Source: Pseudomonas cannabina | Lineage (GTDB): Bacteria > Pseudomonadota > Gammaproteobacteria > Pseudomonadales > Pseudomonadaceae | Length of the DNA stretch: 64,000 nt | Assembly (NCBI RefSeq): GCF_900100365.1 | Contig: NZ_FNKU01000001.1 | Location: 2,728,001-2,792,000, forward strand | Reading direction: 5' to 3' | Shown: positions 25,861 to 35,820 of the stretch, piece after piece | Layout of the letters: the number at the start of each line of letters is the position of its first letter | Position numbering within the stretch: position 1 is the stretch's first letter | The notes under the pieces: model-generated | What the model was told of the DNA's origin: nothing | Seen by the model: only the letters and a program-made list of their open reading frames with translations | Databases searched by the model: none | Translations under genes and position numbers: made by a program

Positions 25861-25923
25861 CATCAAAAGCGGCTTGGTTGCAGTTGACTATCGTGCCGGC
25901 GCTCCGCGTCGGCAGGGCTTTTG

Positions 25924-27336
25924 TCAGGCGTAGTAGTCGATTTCGCTGCTGCCGATCACGCGTGCCGCTGGCTGGCTGACGGGGATGGAGGCGTCGACGC
26001 CTGCAATTTCATCGGCGCTGTCGCTGGAGCTCATGCCGTTGCCGCGGCCGCTGCGCTGGGCGCGGCTGGCTTGTTCCTGCGCCTGCTGCTGGGCCTGTTG
26101 TTGGGACTGATCGGATACGTTGACGTCTACCTGGCCAAGGCCTTGCTGGACGAAGGATTCGCGCAATCTCGACATCTGGTTTTCCAGCGCATCGCGCACG
26201 CCCAGGTGTGCGCTCATGAAGGTTACCTGGGTCTGCTGATCCGGGGCCATGTTGATACGGATGTCCAGACGCCCGAGTTCGGCAGGCTCCAGTTTGATAT
26301 CGGCAGTTTTGAGGTTCTGGCTCGACAGGTACATCACGCGGTCGACGATGCCTTCGGTCCAGCCGCTTTGATGCATGGCCAGAGGCTGATTCATCAGCGG
26401 CGCGGCAGCGGGTGTTGCCGCCACGCGGGCCGGTTGCGCCGCTTGGCTCAATGCGGCGAGTCGATCGGCGAAGTTGTCGACGCGGGTGTCGCCGGCGGCG
26501 CTTTTGACATCCTTGAGACCTTCTCCGATCAGACCGCTGAAGGACTTGTCGCTGCTTTCAGTACTGCTGTCATCCGCCGGGAGCTGCTCGCTCAGGGCCG
26601 ACAGGTTATTGACTAAATTCTGCGTCGGGTCAGCTTCTGCGTTCGACGGCGTCGCTTTGCTGGCGGCCTGAGCATTCTGCGCAGCCAGTTGGGTTTTGGA
26701 GGTGGCATTTTCCAGCGCCAATTGCACTGCGTCCAGTCCCGCCAGAGGGTCAGCGTCAGGATTGAAAGCCGCTTCGGCAACCACCGGGGCGGCAGCGGGC
26801 GTAACGGCAGTCGGCGTAAGCGTCGCAAGGGCAGGCGAAGCCTTGGTTTCCGTGCTCTGCGGTTTGACTGTCGGCGCAACAGGCGCCTGTACCGTCATCG
26901 CTTGCAGGGCAGGATCGAGTGCGGGGTCGATTAGCGCTTGTGCATCTACCAATGCAGGATCGGCAGACGCAGTAGCATCCTCCTGCGCAGCATCCGCGCT
27001 GGCAGCGTCTTCGCCACTCGCCGCGGGCTTGGCAGGCAAGCCATTGCCGCTATCGGCAACGGTCGCCTTGTCAGCGGCACTTGCCTGGTCGTTGACCGGC
27101 TTATCCTTGCCAGCGGCAACCTTGTCCTTGTCGGACGCAGTCCTGTCCCGGCCGGGTTTGACCGGCACGTCATCGCGTGGCGCGACGGTATCCCGGGCCT
27201 GCTTGGCGTAGACATTGGAAAAGCTGGAAGCCCCGTCCTTGCTGCTGTCGGCAGGTTTGACCGAGTTATTCGCCACACCGGACCGTGAGGTCGCAGCAGT
27301 GGTGGCCTGAAGAAGGGCGTTAGTGGCAAGGGGCAT
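25924..27336 (-). CDS. fliK: Flagellar hook-length control protein FliK
   Basis: A 470-residue secreted ruler protein. Residues ~1-320 are Ala/Pro/Asp/Lys-rich and low complexity. The C-terminal Flg_hook domain (~325-415) has SSQNLKTADIKLEPAELGRLDIRINM, and a Gln-rich tail follows. FliK measures the hook and switches FlhB specificity. It is the last gene of the fliE-to-fliK stretch, 90 bp after hptB and with its own sigma-54-like site, so it may be expressed separately as well. Confidence 0.93.
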   Translation of the reverse strand: MPLATNALLQATTAATSRSGVANNSVKPADSSKDGASSFSNVYAKQARDTVAPRDDVPVKPGRDRTASDKDKVAAGKDKPVNDQASAADKATVADSGNGLPAKPAASGEDAASADAAQEDATASADPALVDAQALIDPALDPALQAMTVQAPVAPTVKPQSTETKASPALATLTPTAVTPAAAPVVAEAAFNPDADPLAGLDAVQLALENATSKTQLAAQNAQAASKATPSNAEADPTQNLVNNLSALSEQLPADDSSTESSDKSFSGLIGEGLKDVKSAAGDTRVDNFADRLAALSQAAQPARVAATPAAAPLMNQPLAMHQSGWTEGIVDRVMYLSSQNLKTADIKLEPAELGRLDIRINMAPDQQTQVTFMSAHLGVRDALENQMSRLRESFVQQGLGQVDVNVSDQSQQQAQQQAQEQASRAQRSGRGNGMSSSDSADEIAGVDASIPVSQPAARVIGSSEIDYYA

Positions 27337-27373
27337 TTCGGTCTCCGCATAAGCAGCTGGTTATCCTATCACC

Positions 27374-27389
27374 AGCAAGATGCAGGCCA
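27374..27389 (-). promoter_or_regulatory. Possible sigma-54 promoter of fliK
   Basis: The minus strand reads TGGCCTGCATCTTGCT. The GG-N10-GC spacing and TTGCT are right, but TGGCCT departs from TGGCAC at two bases. It lies 37 bp upstream of the fliK start, which is close but workable. Confidence 0.5.
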
Positions 27390-27426
27390 ACTTCGATCAC
27401 TTGTCCTTCAGGCCCTGAAAGGACAG

Positions 27427-27783
27427 TTAACTGACGAAGAACTGCCGTTCTGCATTGAACAGCCCGCGGACAGTCAGGTATTCGCTGTCTATCTCGCCAA
27501 CCAGCTCTGCAAGTCCGGACGGCTTTTGATGGCGAGCCTGCTCTTCAAGCTCTCGGCACAGATCGGAAAGGCGCAATGCGCCCATGTTGCTGCTGCTGCC
27601 CTTGAAGCTGTGCGCGTTAAGGCTCAGCTCCTGCAGATCCAGGTCGCAGGCTGCAACCGCCAGGCGCAGCTGCTGCAAGCGCTGCTCGGAATCTTTCAGG
27701 AACACGTCCAACAACGTTGGATACTCATCCTCCATGACTTCCTGCAACGCGTTTAACACGCTGTAATCCAGATGAATCGACAC
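27427..27783 (-). CDS. hptB: Histidine phosphotransfer protein HptB
   Basis: A 118-residue single Hpt domain. The phospho-accepting His is H58 in NAHSFKGSSSNMGA. In P. aeruginosa, HptB relays phosphate from several hybrid kinases to the response regulator HsbR, whose homologue is encoded just upstream here. The three-gene set hsbA-hsbR-hptB links surface-lifestyle signalling to flagellar gene control. It follows hsbR by about 100 bp. Confidence 0.88.
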   Translation of the reverse strand: MSIHLDYSVLNALQEVMEDEYPTLLDVFLKDSEQRLQQLRLAVAACDLDLQELSLNAHSFKGSSSNMGALRLSDLCRELEEQARHQKPSGLAELVGEIDSEYLTVRGLFNAERQFFVS

Positions 27784-27880
27784 TTGCTCGCTCCTTGATC
27801 AAGATTTGAGGGTCTGTTCGGGTTCAGGCACGGGCCGCTTCGCCGGTCCGAGATGACACACAAGCAGCCACCGATGCGGA

Positions 27881-29587
27881 TTATGCCACTCCCTCCCATA
27901 AAAATTCCACGCAGGCGGTCCTGCCATCAGCGGACCATCGAGCTTCATGGCTCAACTCAGACACCAGTCGCAGACCGCGACCATAAAGATCACCGCTGGC
28001 AGGCGTCTGCATTCTGGCCGCTTGCGCATTGAATCCGTTGCCGCTGTCCTCGACACTCAAGGTCAGACGACCCCCCTGACCGACCTGTTCGATCTGCAGG
28101 CTCATGCGGATGAAGCCTGCCTCCAGCGCACTCAAACGTTCGGCGCGCTGCTGGTAATAAAGCGCAAAGCCCGGCGCATCATGCTTGAGCGCCGAGTCCA
28201 ACCCTAACACACCATGTTCCAGAGCATTGCTGTACAGCTCGCCCAACACCATGTGCAACGCGGCCCCCTGATTACGCAGGCCGTGGACTTCGAGCAGCAG
28301 TTGCAGCACATAAGGCAGCGGATTGAAGCGTTTGAGGGTCGACGCGCGAAACTCGAAGCTGGCCGACCAGTCCAGCGGGCTTGAAGCGCCGCTGTCCGAG
28401 TAGGTCAGGACCGGCATGCTTGCGGGCGGCTCATCCACCGCACTGATTTCCAGCAGGCTGACGTCATCACGCGCCTTGCCGCCAAAATCGTTGAGTGCCT
28501 GAAGGATTTCCTGAATCAGCAGCTGAGGCTCGCGATTGGCTGACAGGACCTGACGCAGACGCTGCGCACCGAACAACTCATCGTCACTGTCGCTGGTGTC
28601 GAGCACGCCGTCGGACAGCAGAAAAATCCGGTCTCCGGGTGCCAGCGGGTACACCTCGGTACGGGTATCGAAGGCATCGACACTCAATACACCCAGCGGC
28701 AGATGGCGCGAGGCCAGCGGCACATGTTCGCCCTGTGTGCCGCGCAGCAGATAACCGTCCGGCAAACCACCGCTCCAGACTTCGACCTGATGCTGCTGGA
28801 GGTTGACGCACAGCAACGTCGCGCAACAGAACATGTCGATCGGCAGAATGCGCTTGAGCTTGGCGTTCATCTCCCGAACGATTTCTACAAGGCCGTAGCC
28901 CTTGGCAGTCATGCCGTAAAACACTTCAGCCAGCGGCATGGCGCCCACGGCGGCCGGCAAACCATGCCCGGTGAAGTCTCCGAGCAGCACTTGCATGTGC
29001 CCGGCCGGGGTGTAAGCCGCCAGCATCAGGTCGCCGTTGAACAGCGCATAGGGCGATTGCAGGTAACGGATGTTGCTCGCGCCGAGGCAGCCGGCATGCG
29101 CGACCTGATCGAACACGGCTTTGGCCACACGCTGCTCGTTGAGCAAATAGTCATGGTGTCTGGAAATCTGGTCGCGCTGCTCACGCACCGTCTCGTGCAA
29201 CACGCGCAGGCGGTTCATCGCATTGATCTTGGCCGCCAGCACCAGAGGGTTGTAAGGCTTGGACATGAAATCGTCGCCGCCTGCATCCAGACAACGCGCC
29301 AGCGCTTCGCCTTCGGTGAGCGAGGTCAGAAAGATGATCGGCACCAGCGACTCGCCGGTCATTGCCTTGATATGCCGGGCCGCCTCGAAACCGTCCATAC
29401 CGGGCATCATTGCGTCCATCAGAATCAGTTGCGGGCGTTCGGACGTGAAGATTGCCACGGCTTCGACGCCATTGGCGGCACTCAGCACCCGATGCCCCTG
29501 ACGGGCGACAATGGTCGACAGCAGCAGGCGATCGCTGGCGTTGTCATCGACAATCAGAATGCACAGCTTCTTTGCGGACGACTGCAC
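27881..29587 (-). CDS. hsbR: Response regulator/PP2C phosphatase-kinase HsbR
   Basis: A 568-residue protein with an N-terminal receiver (phospho-acceptor D58 in LILMDAMMPGMDG), a coiled-coil linker (~120-150), a SpoIIE/PP2C-type serine phosphatase domain (~180-385; GDFTGHGLPAAVGAMP, FLLSDGVLDTSD), and a C-terminal HATPase-like anti-sigma kinase domain (~430-565; LGELYSNALEHGVLG, VEDSGNGFN). It should set the phosphorylation state of HsbA. The start is GTG at 29587, three bases after the hsbA stop, indicating tight coupling. Confidence 0.9.
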   Translation of the reverse strand: MQSSAKKLCILIVDDNASDRLLLSTIVARQGHRVLSAANGVEAVAIFTSERPQLILMDAMMPGMDGFEAARHIKAMTGESLVPIIFLTSLTEGEALARCLDAGGDDFMSKPYNPLVLAAKINAMNRLRVLHETVREQRDQISRHHDYLLNEQRVAKAVFDQVAHAGCLGASNIRYLQSPYALFNGDLMLAAYTPAGHMQVLLGDFTGHGLPAAVGAMPLAEVFYGMTAKGYGLVEIVREMNAKLKRILPIDMFCCATLLCVNLQQHQVEVWSGGLPDGYLLRGTQGEHVPLASRHLPLGVLSVDAFDTRTEVYPLAPGDRIFLLSDGVLDTSDSDDELFGAQRLRQVLSANREPQLLIQEILQALNDFGGKARDDVSLLEISAVDEPPASMPVLTYSDSGASSPLDWSASFEFRASTLKRFNPLPYVLQLLLEVHGLRNQGAALHMVLGELYSNALEHGVLGLDSALKHDAPGFALYYQQRAERLSALEAGFIRMSLQIEQVGQGGRLTLSVEDSGNGFNAQAARMQTPASGDLYGRGLRLVSELSHEARWSADGRTACVEFLWEGVA

Positions 29588-29590
29588 CCG

Positions 29591-29893
29591 TCAGCTCAAC
29601 TGAAACAACTTCGAGAAATTGGAGATCGCCAGAATCGTGCGAACATCGGACGTGCAGTTGATCAGCCGTACCACCGCTTTATCGCCACCCGCATGATCGC
29701 GCAGCAGCAACAACATGCCGAGCGCGGAGCTGTCCAGATAATGCGTACTGCGCAGGTCGACGACGTAATTCAGATCCTGCGGGTACTCCTCGTAGGCAGC
29801 GCGAAAGTCTTGGTGGGCATCAAAATCAAAGCGTCCCTCAATGAAAAGGGTCAGTTGTCGACCATCTGCCGAACGTTCGGAAGTGATTGTCAT
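29591..29893 (-). CDS. hsbA: Anti-sigma factor antagonist HsbA (STAS domain)
   Basis: A 100-residue STAS-domain protein. The phosphorylatable serine is S56 in LDSSALGMLLLL, the same position as in P. aeruginosa HsbA. There the unphosphorylated form binds FlgM and frees FliA, while the phosphorylated form acts on a diguanylate cyclase. The ATG at 29893 has CGGAG 8 nt upstream; the longer frame is not needed. It follows fliJ within the fli cluster. Confidence 0.9.
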   Translation of the reverse strand: MTITSERSADGRQLTLFIEGRFDFDAHQDFRAAYEEYPQDLNYVVDLRSTHYLDSSALGMLLLLRDHAGGDKAVVRLINCTSDVRTILAISNFSKLFQLS

Positions 29894-29976
29894 GGGAACT
29901 CCGAGGTGTTTCATCACCGAGACAGTGTGAGCGTAGACCAGACCGAGAGATCGCCAGGACCTCATTCAGTCAAAAG

Positions 29977-30426
29977 TCAGAATTGTTCATGCCGGGGCAA
30001 ACGCTGCGATAATTCATCGAGCAGCTTCTGTTCCCGTTTGTCTTCAAGCTTGCGTGCTTCGTCCATGTAGCGCTGCACCAGCTTGCGTAAACCTTCGACC
30101 CGCGCGTAGCAATCCTGCCAGGCGGTGCGAGCCCTATCGAGATTGGTCTTGTGCCATTCGAGGCTTTTGTACTGCTGGGCAACCGCGACGTCGAGCTGGC
30201 TGAGAAAACGATGATAGCCCAGCAGCCATTGTCCGGAAACCCCGGAACTGCCACGCTGCAGCCATTGCTGCTGATAATCCTGGCGAAACTGGTCCAGCTC
30301 CTGCAACTTGCTGTTGGCCAGGTTGACCTGCCCCTGAAAATGCCCGAGTCGTTGGGCTGCCGTGCGCTCGGCAGCTTCAGCCATCTCGACCACAGGCGCC
30401 AGACGCGCCGCTCGACTCTGAGCCAT
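29977..30426 (-). CDS. fliJ: Flagellar export protein FliJ
   Basis: A 149-residue, almost wholly helical coiled-coil protein rich in Gln, Arg and Glu, the size of FliJ. It forms the stalk of the FliI ATPase ring and delivers export chaperones. It follows fliI by 6 bp. Sequence alone is weakly diagnostic; the fliH-fliI-fliJ order makes the call. Confidence 0.92.
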   Translation of the reverse strand: MAQSRAARLAPVVEMAEAAERTAAQRLGHFQGQVNLANSKLQELDQFRQDYQQQWLQRGSSGVSGQWLLGYHRFLSQLDVAVAQQYKSLEWHKTNLDRARTAWQDCYARVEGLRKLVQRYMDEARKLEDKREQKLLDELSQRLPRHEQF

Positions 30427-30432
30427 GGCCTA

Positions 30433-31791
30433 TCAGCCGCCAGGTGCCGGAGCGAAGATCGACGCCAGCGCTTCGCCACTGCCCTGCATGCTTTCGTTTT
30501 CGCGCAACGCCTGACGCTGATAACGCACCAGCACCGGGTGCAGCGCAATGGCCATGTCGGTTTCGCGGTCGCCACCGGCCACATAAGCACCCACGCTGAT
30601 CAGGTCGCGGGTCTGCTGATAACGCGACCACAGTTGCTTGAAATGCTGAGCCCGGGCCATGTGCTCGGGGCTGACCACGGCAGGCATGACCCGGCTGATG
30701 GAGGCTTCGATATCGATGGCCGGGTAATGCCCCTCTTCGGCCAGACGCCGGGATAGCACGATATGGCCGTCGAGCACACCCCGCGCGGAGTCGGCAATCG
30801 GGTCCTGCTGATCGTCACCTTCCGACAGCACGGTGTAAAACGCGGTGATCGATCCACCGCCCTTTTCGGCATTGCCGGCGCGCTCGACCAGTTTCGGCAA
30901 GCGTGCGAAAACCGACGGCGGATAGCCCTTGGTGGCAGGCGGCTCGCCGATGGCCAAGGCGATTTCCCGCTGGGCCTGGGCGAAACGGGTCAGGGAATCC
31001 ATCAGCAGCAGGACATTCTTGCCCTTGTCGCGAAAGTATTCGGCGATTCGTGTGCAATACATCGCCGCGCGCAGACGCATCAGCGGTGCATCATCGGCTG
31101 GCGAGGCAACCACCACCGAGCGCTTGAGGCCTTCTTCGCCGAGGATGTGTTCGATGAACTCTTTCACCTCACGGCCCCGCTCACCAATCAGACCAACGAC
31201 GATGATGTCGGCCTCGGTAAAGCGCGTCATCATGCCCAGCAGCACACTCTTGCCCACGCCCGTACCGGCAAACAGACCGAGACGCTGGCCGCGACCGACC
31301 GTCAATAAACCGTTGATGCAGCGAATGCCGACATCCAGCGGCTGGCTGATCGGGTCTCGCTTGAGCGGGTTGATGGTCGGGCCGTCCATGGGCACCCAGT
31401 CTTCGGCCTTGATCGGCGAGCGACCATCCAGCGGGCGACCGGCGCCATCCAGCACGCGCCCCAGCATGCTCATGCCCATCGGCAGGCGACCGGTATCGGC
31501 CAACGGCACAACCCGCGCGCCGGGCGCGATGCCGGCAACGCTGCCCACCGGCATCAGAAACACTTTGCCACCGGAAAACCCCATCACCTCGGCTTCGACT
31601 TCGACCGGGTGATGACTGTCATCGTTGATCACCATGCAACGACTGCCCATAGCCGCACGCATGCCCTCTGCTTCAAGCGTCAGGCCGACCATGCGCAGCA
31701 AGCGCCCCTCCACCACCGGCTGGGCAGGCAGGCTGATCGATTCGGCGTACGAGCCGAGCCGCTTGCCAAAACTGGTGCGTTCAAGGCGCAT
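30433..31791 (-). CDS. fliI: Flagellar export ATPase FliI
   Basis: A 452-residue F1-beta-like ATPase. Walker A is [17 protein letters not shown], Walker [18 protein letters not shown], and the family signature [15 protein letters not shown] is present. It energises substrate unfolding at the export gate together with FliH and FliJ. The ATG at 31791 overlaps fliH by 11 nt and matches the family N-terminus ([12 protein letters not shown]); 22 further in-frame residues upstream are not expected. Confidence 0.97.
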   Translation of the reverse strand: MRLERTSFGKRLGSYAESISLPAQPVVEGRLLRMVGLTLEAEGMRAAMGSRCMVINDDSHHPVEVEAEVMGFSGGKVFLMPVGSVAGIAPGARVVPLADTGRLPMGMSMLGRVLDGAGRPLDGRSPIKAEDWVPMDGPTINPLKRDPISQPLDVGIRCINGLLTVGRGQRLGLFAGTGVGKSVLLGMMTRFTEADIIVVGLIGERGREVKEFIEHILGEEGLKRSVVVASPADDAPLMRLRAAMYCTRIAEYFRDKGKNVLLLMDSLTRFAQAQREIALAIGEPPATKGYPPSVFARLPKLVERAGNAEKGGGSITAFYTVLSEGDDQQDPIADSARGVLDGHIVLSRRLAEEGHYPAIDIEASISRVMPAVVSPEHMARAQHFKQLWSRYQQTRDLISVGAYVAGGDRETDMAIALHPVLVRYQRQALRENESMQGSGEALASIFAPAPGG

Positions 31792-32599
31792 CGAGAGTGT
31801 CCGCTTCAGATTCTGCAGTGCGGGAGGCGCTGGCTGGCGAGGTCTCCAGATCAACACTCAAATCAGCCGCCGCAGGATGGGTGACCTGCTCGTGCAACTG
31901 ATCGTGCATCTTCGAGATCGCCAGCGCGATGCGGGTTTCGACGCTGGCATCGATTCGGCTGTGCTCGGTTTCGATCCGGCAACCGCCCGGCAGCAGGTCT
32001 TCGTCTTCGACGATTTTCCACACCTTTTCATGACGCTCGCGCATGGCCTTGACCAACAGGAAGTCCTGAGGATTGATGAAAATTCGCAGGTTCTGTGCGC
32101 CCATCGGCAGCAGTTTCAGTGCATCGCGCAGCACACTGGCGATCTGCCCGGAATCGGTGACCAGTTCGCGCTGAATCACCTTGCGGGCGATGTGCTCGAC
32201 CAGATGAATAACGGCCTTTTCGATCTGTGTGTCCTGCTCGGCGATCGGCTCCAGCAGATGCCCCATCAGTTGTTCGAGACTGGCGATTTTCGCCGCAAGT
32301 GCAACTTCAGCCTCTTGGCGAACCTTGAGCTGGGTGCTGTGAAAACCCTCTTTTTCACCGGTGGCAAAGCCTTCGTTCCAGGCTTCCTGGCGGATGCTTT
32401 CCAGTTCTTCCAGGGTCAGCGGCTGAACTTCGTCCAGCGGCACCTCTTCCATCTCGACCGGTTCATCGACAGGGTCCGGCTCGGGTTCAGGCTCGGGCTC
32501 CACATGCGGGTCGAAGCTGGGCAACGCCCAGATATCGAGTGACCCGGCGTCCTTGGCGCGAATGAGGTCGCTGGCCGATTCTTTATTGGAACTGGACAT
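31781..32599 (-). CDS. fliH: Flagellar export regulator FliH
   Basis: A 272-residue FliI-binding protein. The N-terminal region has an acidic Pro/Glu repeat ([18 protein letters not shown], ~35-52), the middle is a long helix (~65-130), and the C-terminal domain resembles the V/F-type ATPase peripheral stalk. It tethers FliI to the C ring. It ends inside the start of fliI. Confidence 0.94.
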   Translation of the reverse strand: MSSSNKESASDLIRAKDAGSLDIWALPSFDPHVEPEPEPEPDPVDEPVEMEEVPLDEVQPLTLEELESIRQEAWNEGFATGEKEGFHSTQLKVRQEAEVALAAKIASLEQLMGHLLEPIAEQDTQIEKAVIHLVEHIARKVIQRELVTDSGQIASVLRDALKLLPMGAQNLRIFINPQDFLLVKAMRERHEKVWKIVEDEDLLPGGCRIETEHSRIDASVETRIALAISKMHDQLHEQVTHPAAADLSVDLETSPASASRTAESEADTLDAP

Positions 32600-32614
32600 G
32601 AGTCGGCTGGATCC

Positions 32615-33631
32615 TTAGATCATTTCCTCGCCACCTTTGCCACCGAGTACGATCTCGCCGGCCTCGGCCATACGACGCGCAATGGTGAGGATTTCTTTCT
32701 GGGCGGTTTCCACATCGCTGACACGCACCGGCCCCTTGGCTTCGAGGTCGTCGCGCAGCAGTTCGGCGGCACGCTTGGACATGTTCTTGAAGATTTTTTC
32801 CTTGATCGCCTCGTCCGAGCCTTTGAGCGCCAGCACCAGCACGTCCGAAGACACTTCGCGCAACAGCGCCTGGATGCCGCGGTCGTCCACATCGGAAAGG
32901 TTGTTGAAGACAAACATGAGGTCTTCGATCTGCACCGAAAGGTCTTCGTCGACCTCGCGGATCGAGTCCATGAGCGCGCCTTCGATGGAGCTGTCGAGGA
33001 AGTTCATGATGTCGGCCGCACGCTTGATACCACCCAGGGTAGTACGCGACGTGTTGGCGTTACCGGAGAACTGCTTCTCGAGAATCTGGTTGAGTTCTTT
33101 CAGCGCCGCAGGCTGCACGGTGTTAAGCGACGATACACGCAGAATGATGTCCAGACGAACCTTGTGGTCGAAATGCCCGAGCACTTCGCCAGCCTGGTCG
33201 GCATCCAGGTACGCCACCACAATGGCCTGAATCTGCGGGTGTTCGAAACGGATCACGTCAGCAACGGCGCGGGGCTCCATCCACTTGAGGCTGTCCAGGC
33301 CGCTGGTATTGCCACCCAGCAGAATCCGGTCGATCAGGCCGTTGGCCTTGTCCTCGCCCAGTGCCTGAGTCAGCATTTTGCGGATGTAACCATCGGAACC
33401 GACGCCAAGGCTGGTCTGATCGCCGACGATGTCGACAAACTCGCTCATGACCTCTTCGACCTGCTCACGATGCACGTTGCGCATCTGAGCCATGGCCACG
33501 CCTACCTTCTGGACTTCCTTGGGGCCCATGTGCCGGAGCACCTGAGCCGCATCGGTTTCGCCCAGCGAAAGTAACAGTACAGCCGCTTTTTCAACTTTCG
33601 AGAGTTTGGCTACCATGGCTCGTTCATTCAT
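32615..33631 (-). CDS. fliG: Flagellar motor switch protein FliG
   Basis: A 338-residue rotor protein that contacts the stators. N-terminal, middle (EHPQIQAIVVAYLDADQAGEVL) and C-terminal domains are all present; the charged torque helix lies near the C-terminus (SDVLVLALKGSDEAIKEKIF). Its start overlaps the fliF stop by 8 nt. A second in-frame Met at 33616 is possible. Confidence 0.97.
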   Translation of the reverse strand: MNERAMVAKLSKVEKAAVLLLSLGETDAAQVLRHMGPKEVQKVGVAMAQMRNVHREQVEEVMSEFVDIVGDQTSLGVGSDGYIRKMLTQALGEDKANGLIDRILLGGNTSGLDSLKWMEPRAVADVIRFEHPQIQAIVVAYLDADQAGEVLGHFDHKVRLDIILRVSSLNTVQPAALKELNQILEKQFSGNANTSRTTLGGIKRAADIMNFLDSSIEGALMDSIREVDEDLSVQIEDLMFVFNNLSDVDDRGIQALLREVSSDVLVLALKGSDEAIKEKIFKNMSKRAAELLRDDLEAKGPVRVSDVETAQKEILTIARRMAEAGEIVLGGKGGEEMI

Positions 33632-35414
33632 CAGTGTTGATCCACTCTTTCACAACCTGAGCCACACGGCCAGGGTCCTCAGCTACCAGGCTCTTGATCG
33701 CATTCAGCTGTGCGTCATAGCCTTCGGTCGGGCTTGGCAGCAAGATGCTCTGCGGACCGCCCAGACTTACCCGATCGTTGGACAACTCGCCGTCCAGACC
33801 GCCCATGCCACCGAGTTCGGCGTCGCCACCACCGAACGCGGCCAGTTGTTGCTTGCTCTTGCCGTTGGTGATGTTGTTCAGCACCGGACGCAGCACGCCG
33901 AACACCAGGATCAGAATGAAGATCACCCCGACAGCCTGTTTGACGATGTCCCAGAACCAGGGTTGCGAGTAGAAAGACGCCTCAGGCAACACTTCGGCAC
34001 GTTCGCTGGAGAACGGCACGTTGATCACACTGACGCTGTCACCACGGCTGGCATCGAAGCCGACCGCATCCTGCACCAGACGCGTAAAGCGAGCCAGATC
34101 CGTGGCGCTCCACGGCGCACGACTGACTTCGCCGTTGGCGGCATTGGTCTTGACCATGTCATCGACCACCACAGCGACCGACAGACGGGTCAGACGCCCC
34201 TGCTGCTGCTTGGTGTGGCTGATGGAACGATCTAGCTCAAAGTTCTTGGTCGACTGTACGCGCTTGTCGGCCGGAAACGGTGCCAACGCGGGCTGACCGG
34301 TCGCCGGGTCCATGATCTGTTGACCGTTGGCATCGAGTAATGGCTGACCGGCTGCGATTGGACCGGCAGCACCGGCAGCGCCACCGCCGGCAGTTTGCGG
34401 AGCGGTCGCCGGACCTGGCGGCTGATTGCTCAGCGCCCCCGGAACGCCGCCCGAGCTCGAACTGCTGGAGCGCTGTTCATTGACCGACTGCTCGCTGCGC
34501 AACGCAGGTTGATCAGGGTTGAAGCTTTCGGCGGTCGATTCGACGGCGCTGAAATCGACCACCGCCGAAACTTCGGCCTTATAGCGATCATTGCCCAGGA
34601 TCGGCTGCAGAATGTTTTGCACGCGCTGAGTCAGCATGCCTTCCATGCGCCGGCTGTAATCGAATTGCTTGCCCGCCATGGTCAGCTCGGAGTTTTCCGC
34701 CTGATCGGACAGCAGTGTGCCTTTCTGGTCCACGACCGTGATCTGCGACTTGCTCAATTCAGGAACGCTGGTGGCCACCAGGTTGATGATGGCCAGCACC
34801 TGACTGGGCTCCAGCGAGCGACCGGCGTACAGCTCGACCAGCACCGAGGCGCTTGGCTTGCGGTCATCACGGACAAACACCGAGCTTTTCGGAATCGCCA
34901 GGTGCACACGCGCACCCTTGACGTTGTTCAGAGCCGAGATGGTACGGGCCAGTTCGCCTTCCAGACCACGACGATAACGCGTGGCTTCCATGAACTGACT
35001 GGTCCCCAGACCCTGATCCTTGTCGAGGATTTCAAAACCGATATTGGCGTCGTTCTGTACCACGCCCGCCTGAGCCAGCTGAATGCGCGCACGCTGCACG
35101 TCATCGGATTTGACCAGCAGCGCACCGGAATTGGGTTCGACGGTGTAGACGATGTTCGCTGCCGTCAGGGTGTCCATGATCTGTTTGCTGTCCAGACCCG
35201 CCAGACTGCCATAAAGCGGACGATAGTCCGGCTGCTGGGACCAGAGCACCACGGCAAAGCCGATGGCCACGCTTGCCGCCAGACCGACCATGAGGCCGAC
35301 CTGACGCAGCATGGTCATTTCAGAAAGATTTTCCAGAAAAGACAAACCGAACAACGGTTTCTTATCGGAAGCGCCTGCTCGTGCAGGAACAGGATCGGCT
35401 GTTGCTTCGGCCAT
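33624..35414 (-). CDS. fliF: Flagellar MS-ring protein FliF
   Basis: A 596-residue ring protein with two membrane helices (~38-60 and ~480-500). The ring-building motif region EGELARTISALNNVKGARVHLA lies near 150. A low-complexity Ser/Gly/Pro/Ala insert (~320-370) sits in the periplasmic part. The C-terminal FliG-binding tail is intact (VAQVVKEWINTDE). It follows fliE by 15 bp. Confidence 0.97.
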   Translation of the reverse strand: MAEATADPVPARAGASDKKPLFGLSFLENLSEMTMLRQVGLMVGLAASVAIGFAVVLWSQQPDYRPLYGSLAGLDSKQIMDTLTAANIVYTVEPNSGALLVKSDDVQRARIQLAQAGVVQNDANIGFEILDKDQGLGTSQFMEATRYRRGLEGELARTISALNNVKGARVHLAIPKSSVFVRDDRKPSASVLVELYAGRSLEPSQVLAIINLVATSVPELSKSQITVVDQKGTLLSDQAENSELTMAGKQFDYSRRMEGMLTQRVQNILQPILGNDRYKAEVSAVVDFSAVESTAESFNPDQPALRSEQSVNEQRSSSSSSGGVPGALSNQPPGPATAPQTAGGGAAGAAGPIAAGQPLLDANGQQIMDPATGQPALAPFPADKRVQSTKNFELDRSISHTKQQQGRLTRLSVAVVVDDMVKTNAANGEVSRAPWSATDLARFTRLVQDAVGFDASRGDSVSVINVPFSSERAEVLPEASFYSQPWFWDIVKQAVGVIFILILVFGVLRPVLNNITNGKSKQQLAAFGGGDAELGGMGGLDGELSNDRVSLGGPQSILLPSPTEGYDAQLNAIKSLVAEDPGRVAQVVKEWINTDE

Positions 35415-35429
35415 GACTCAGTACGTCCC

Positions 35430-35759
35430 TTAAACCGGCATCTGCATGATGTCTTGATACGCCTGAACCAGTTTGTTACGAACCTGGGTCAACGCCTGAA
35501 AAGACACACTGGCTTTCTGCGACGAAATCATGACGTCGGTCAGATCAATCCCACTCTTGCCCACTTCGAATGCACTGGCCAACTGGCTGGATGCCTGCTG
35601 GGTCTGCGCGACCTTGTTGACGGCCTGACCAAGCATGTCGGCAAAGCTGCTGGCTCCGGCTTCCTGCGGACCGGACACGGGTTTGGGGGCAGACATGGCA
35701 TCCATCTGCATGGCCCGCATATCCAACATCAAGCGATTAAATTCAACACCTTGGCTCAT
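35430..35759 (-). CDS. fliE: Flagellar hook-basal body protein FliE
   Basis: A 109-residue MS ring-rod adapter. The C-terminal signature [28 protein letters not shown] is complete. The ATG at 35759 ([18 protein letters not shown]) matches family starts; the frame extends 23 codons further without support. It is the first gene of the fliEFGHIJ unit, with a sigma-54 site 62 bp upstream. Confidence 0.96.
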   Translation of the reverse strand: MSQGVEFNRLMLDMRAMQMDAMSAPKPVSGPQEAGASSFADMLGQAVNKVAQTQQASSQLASAFEVGKSGIDLTDVMISSQKASVSFQALTQVRNKLVQAYQDIMQMPV

Positions 35760-35820
35760 GGACGTTTCTCTCGTAAGGCCCGCAAATTTTTGACACTCAT
35801 TCAGCGGATACAGAAGACAT

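Noticed and set aside
27402..27426. Hairpin after hptB (TGTCCTTTCAGG with CCTGAAGGACA) as a terminator
   Set aside because: There is no T tract and one arm has an extra base. It may be structured RNA but is not convincing as a terminator.
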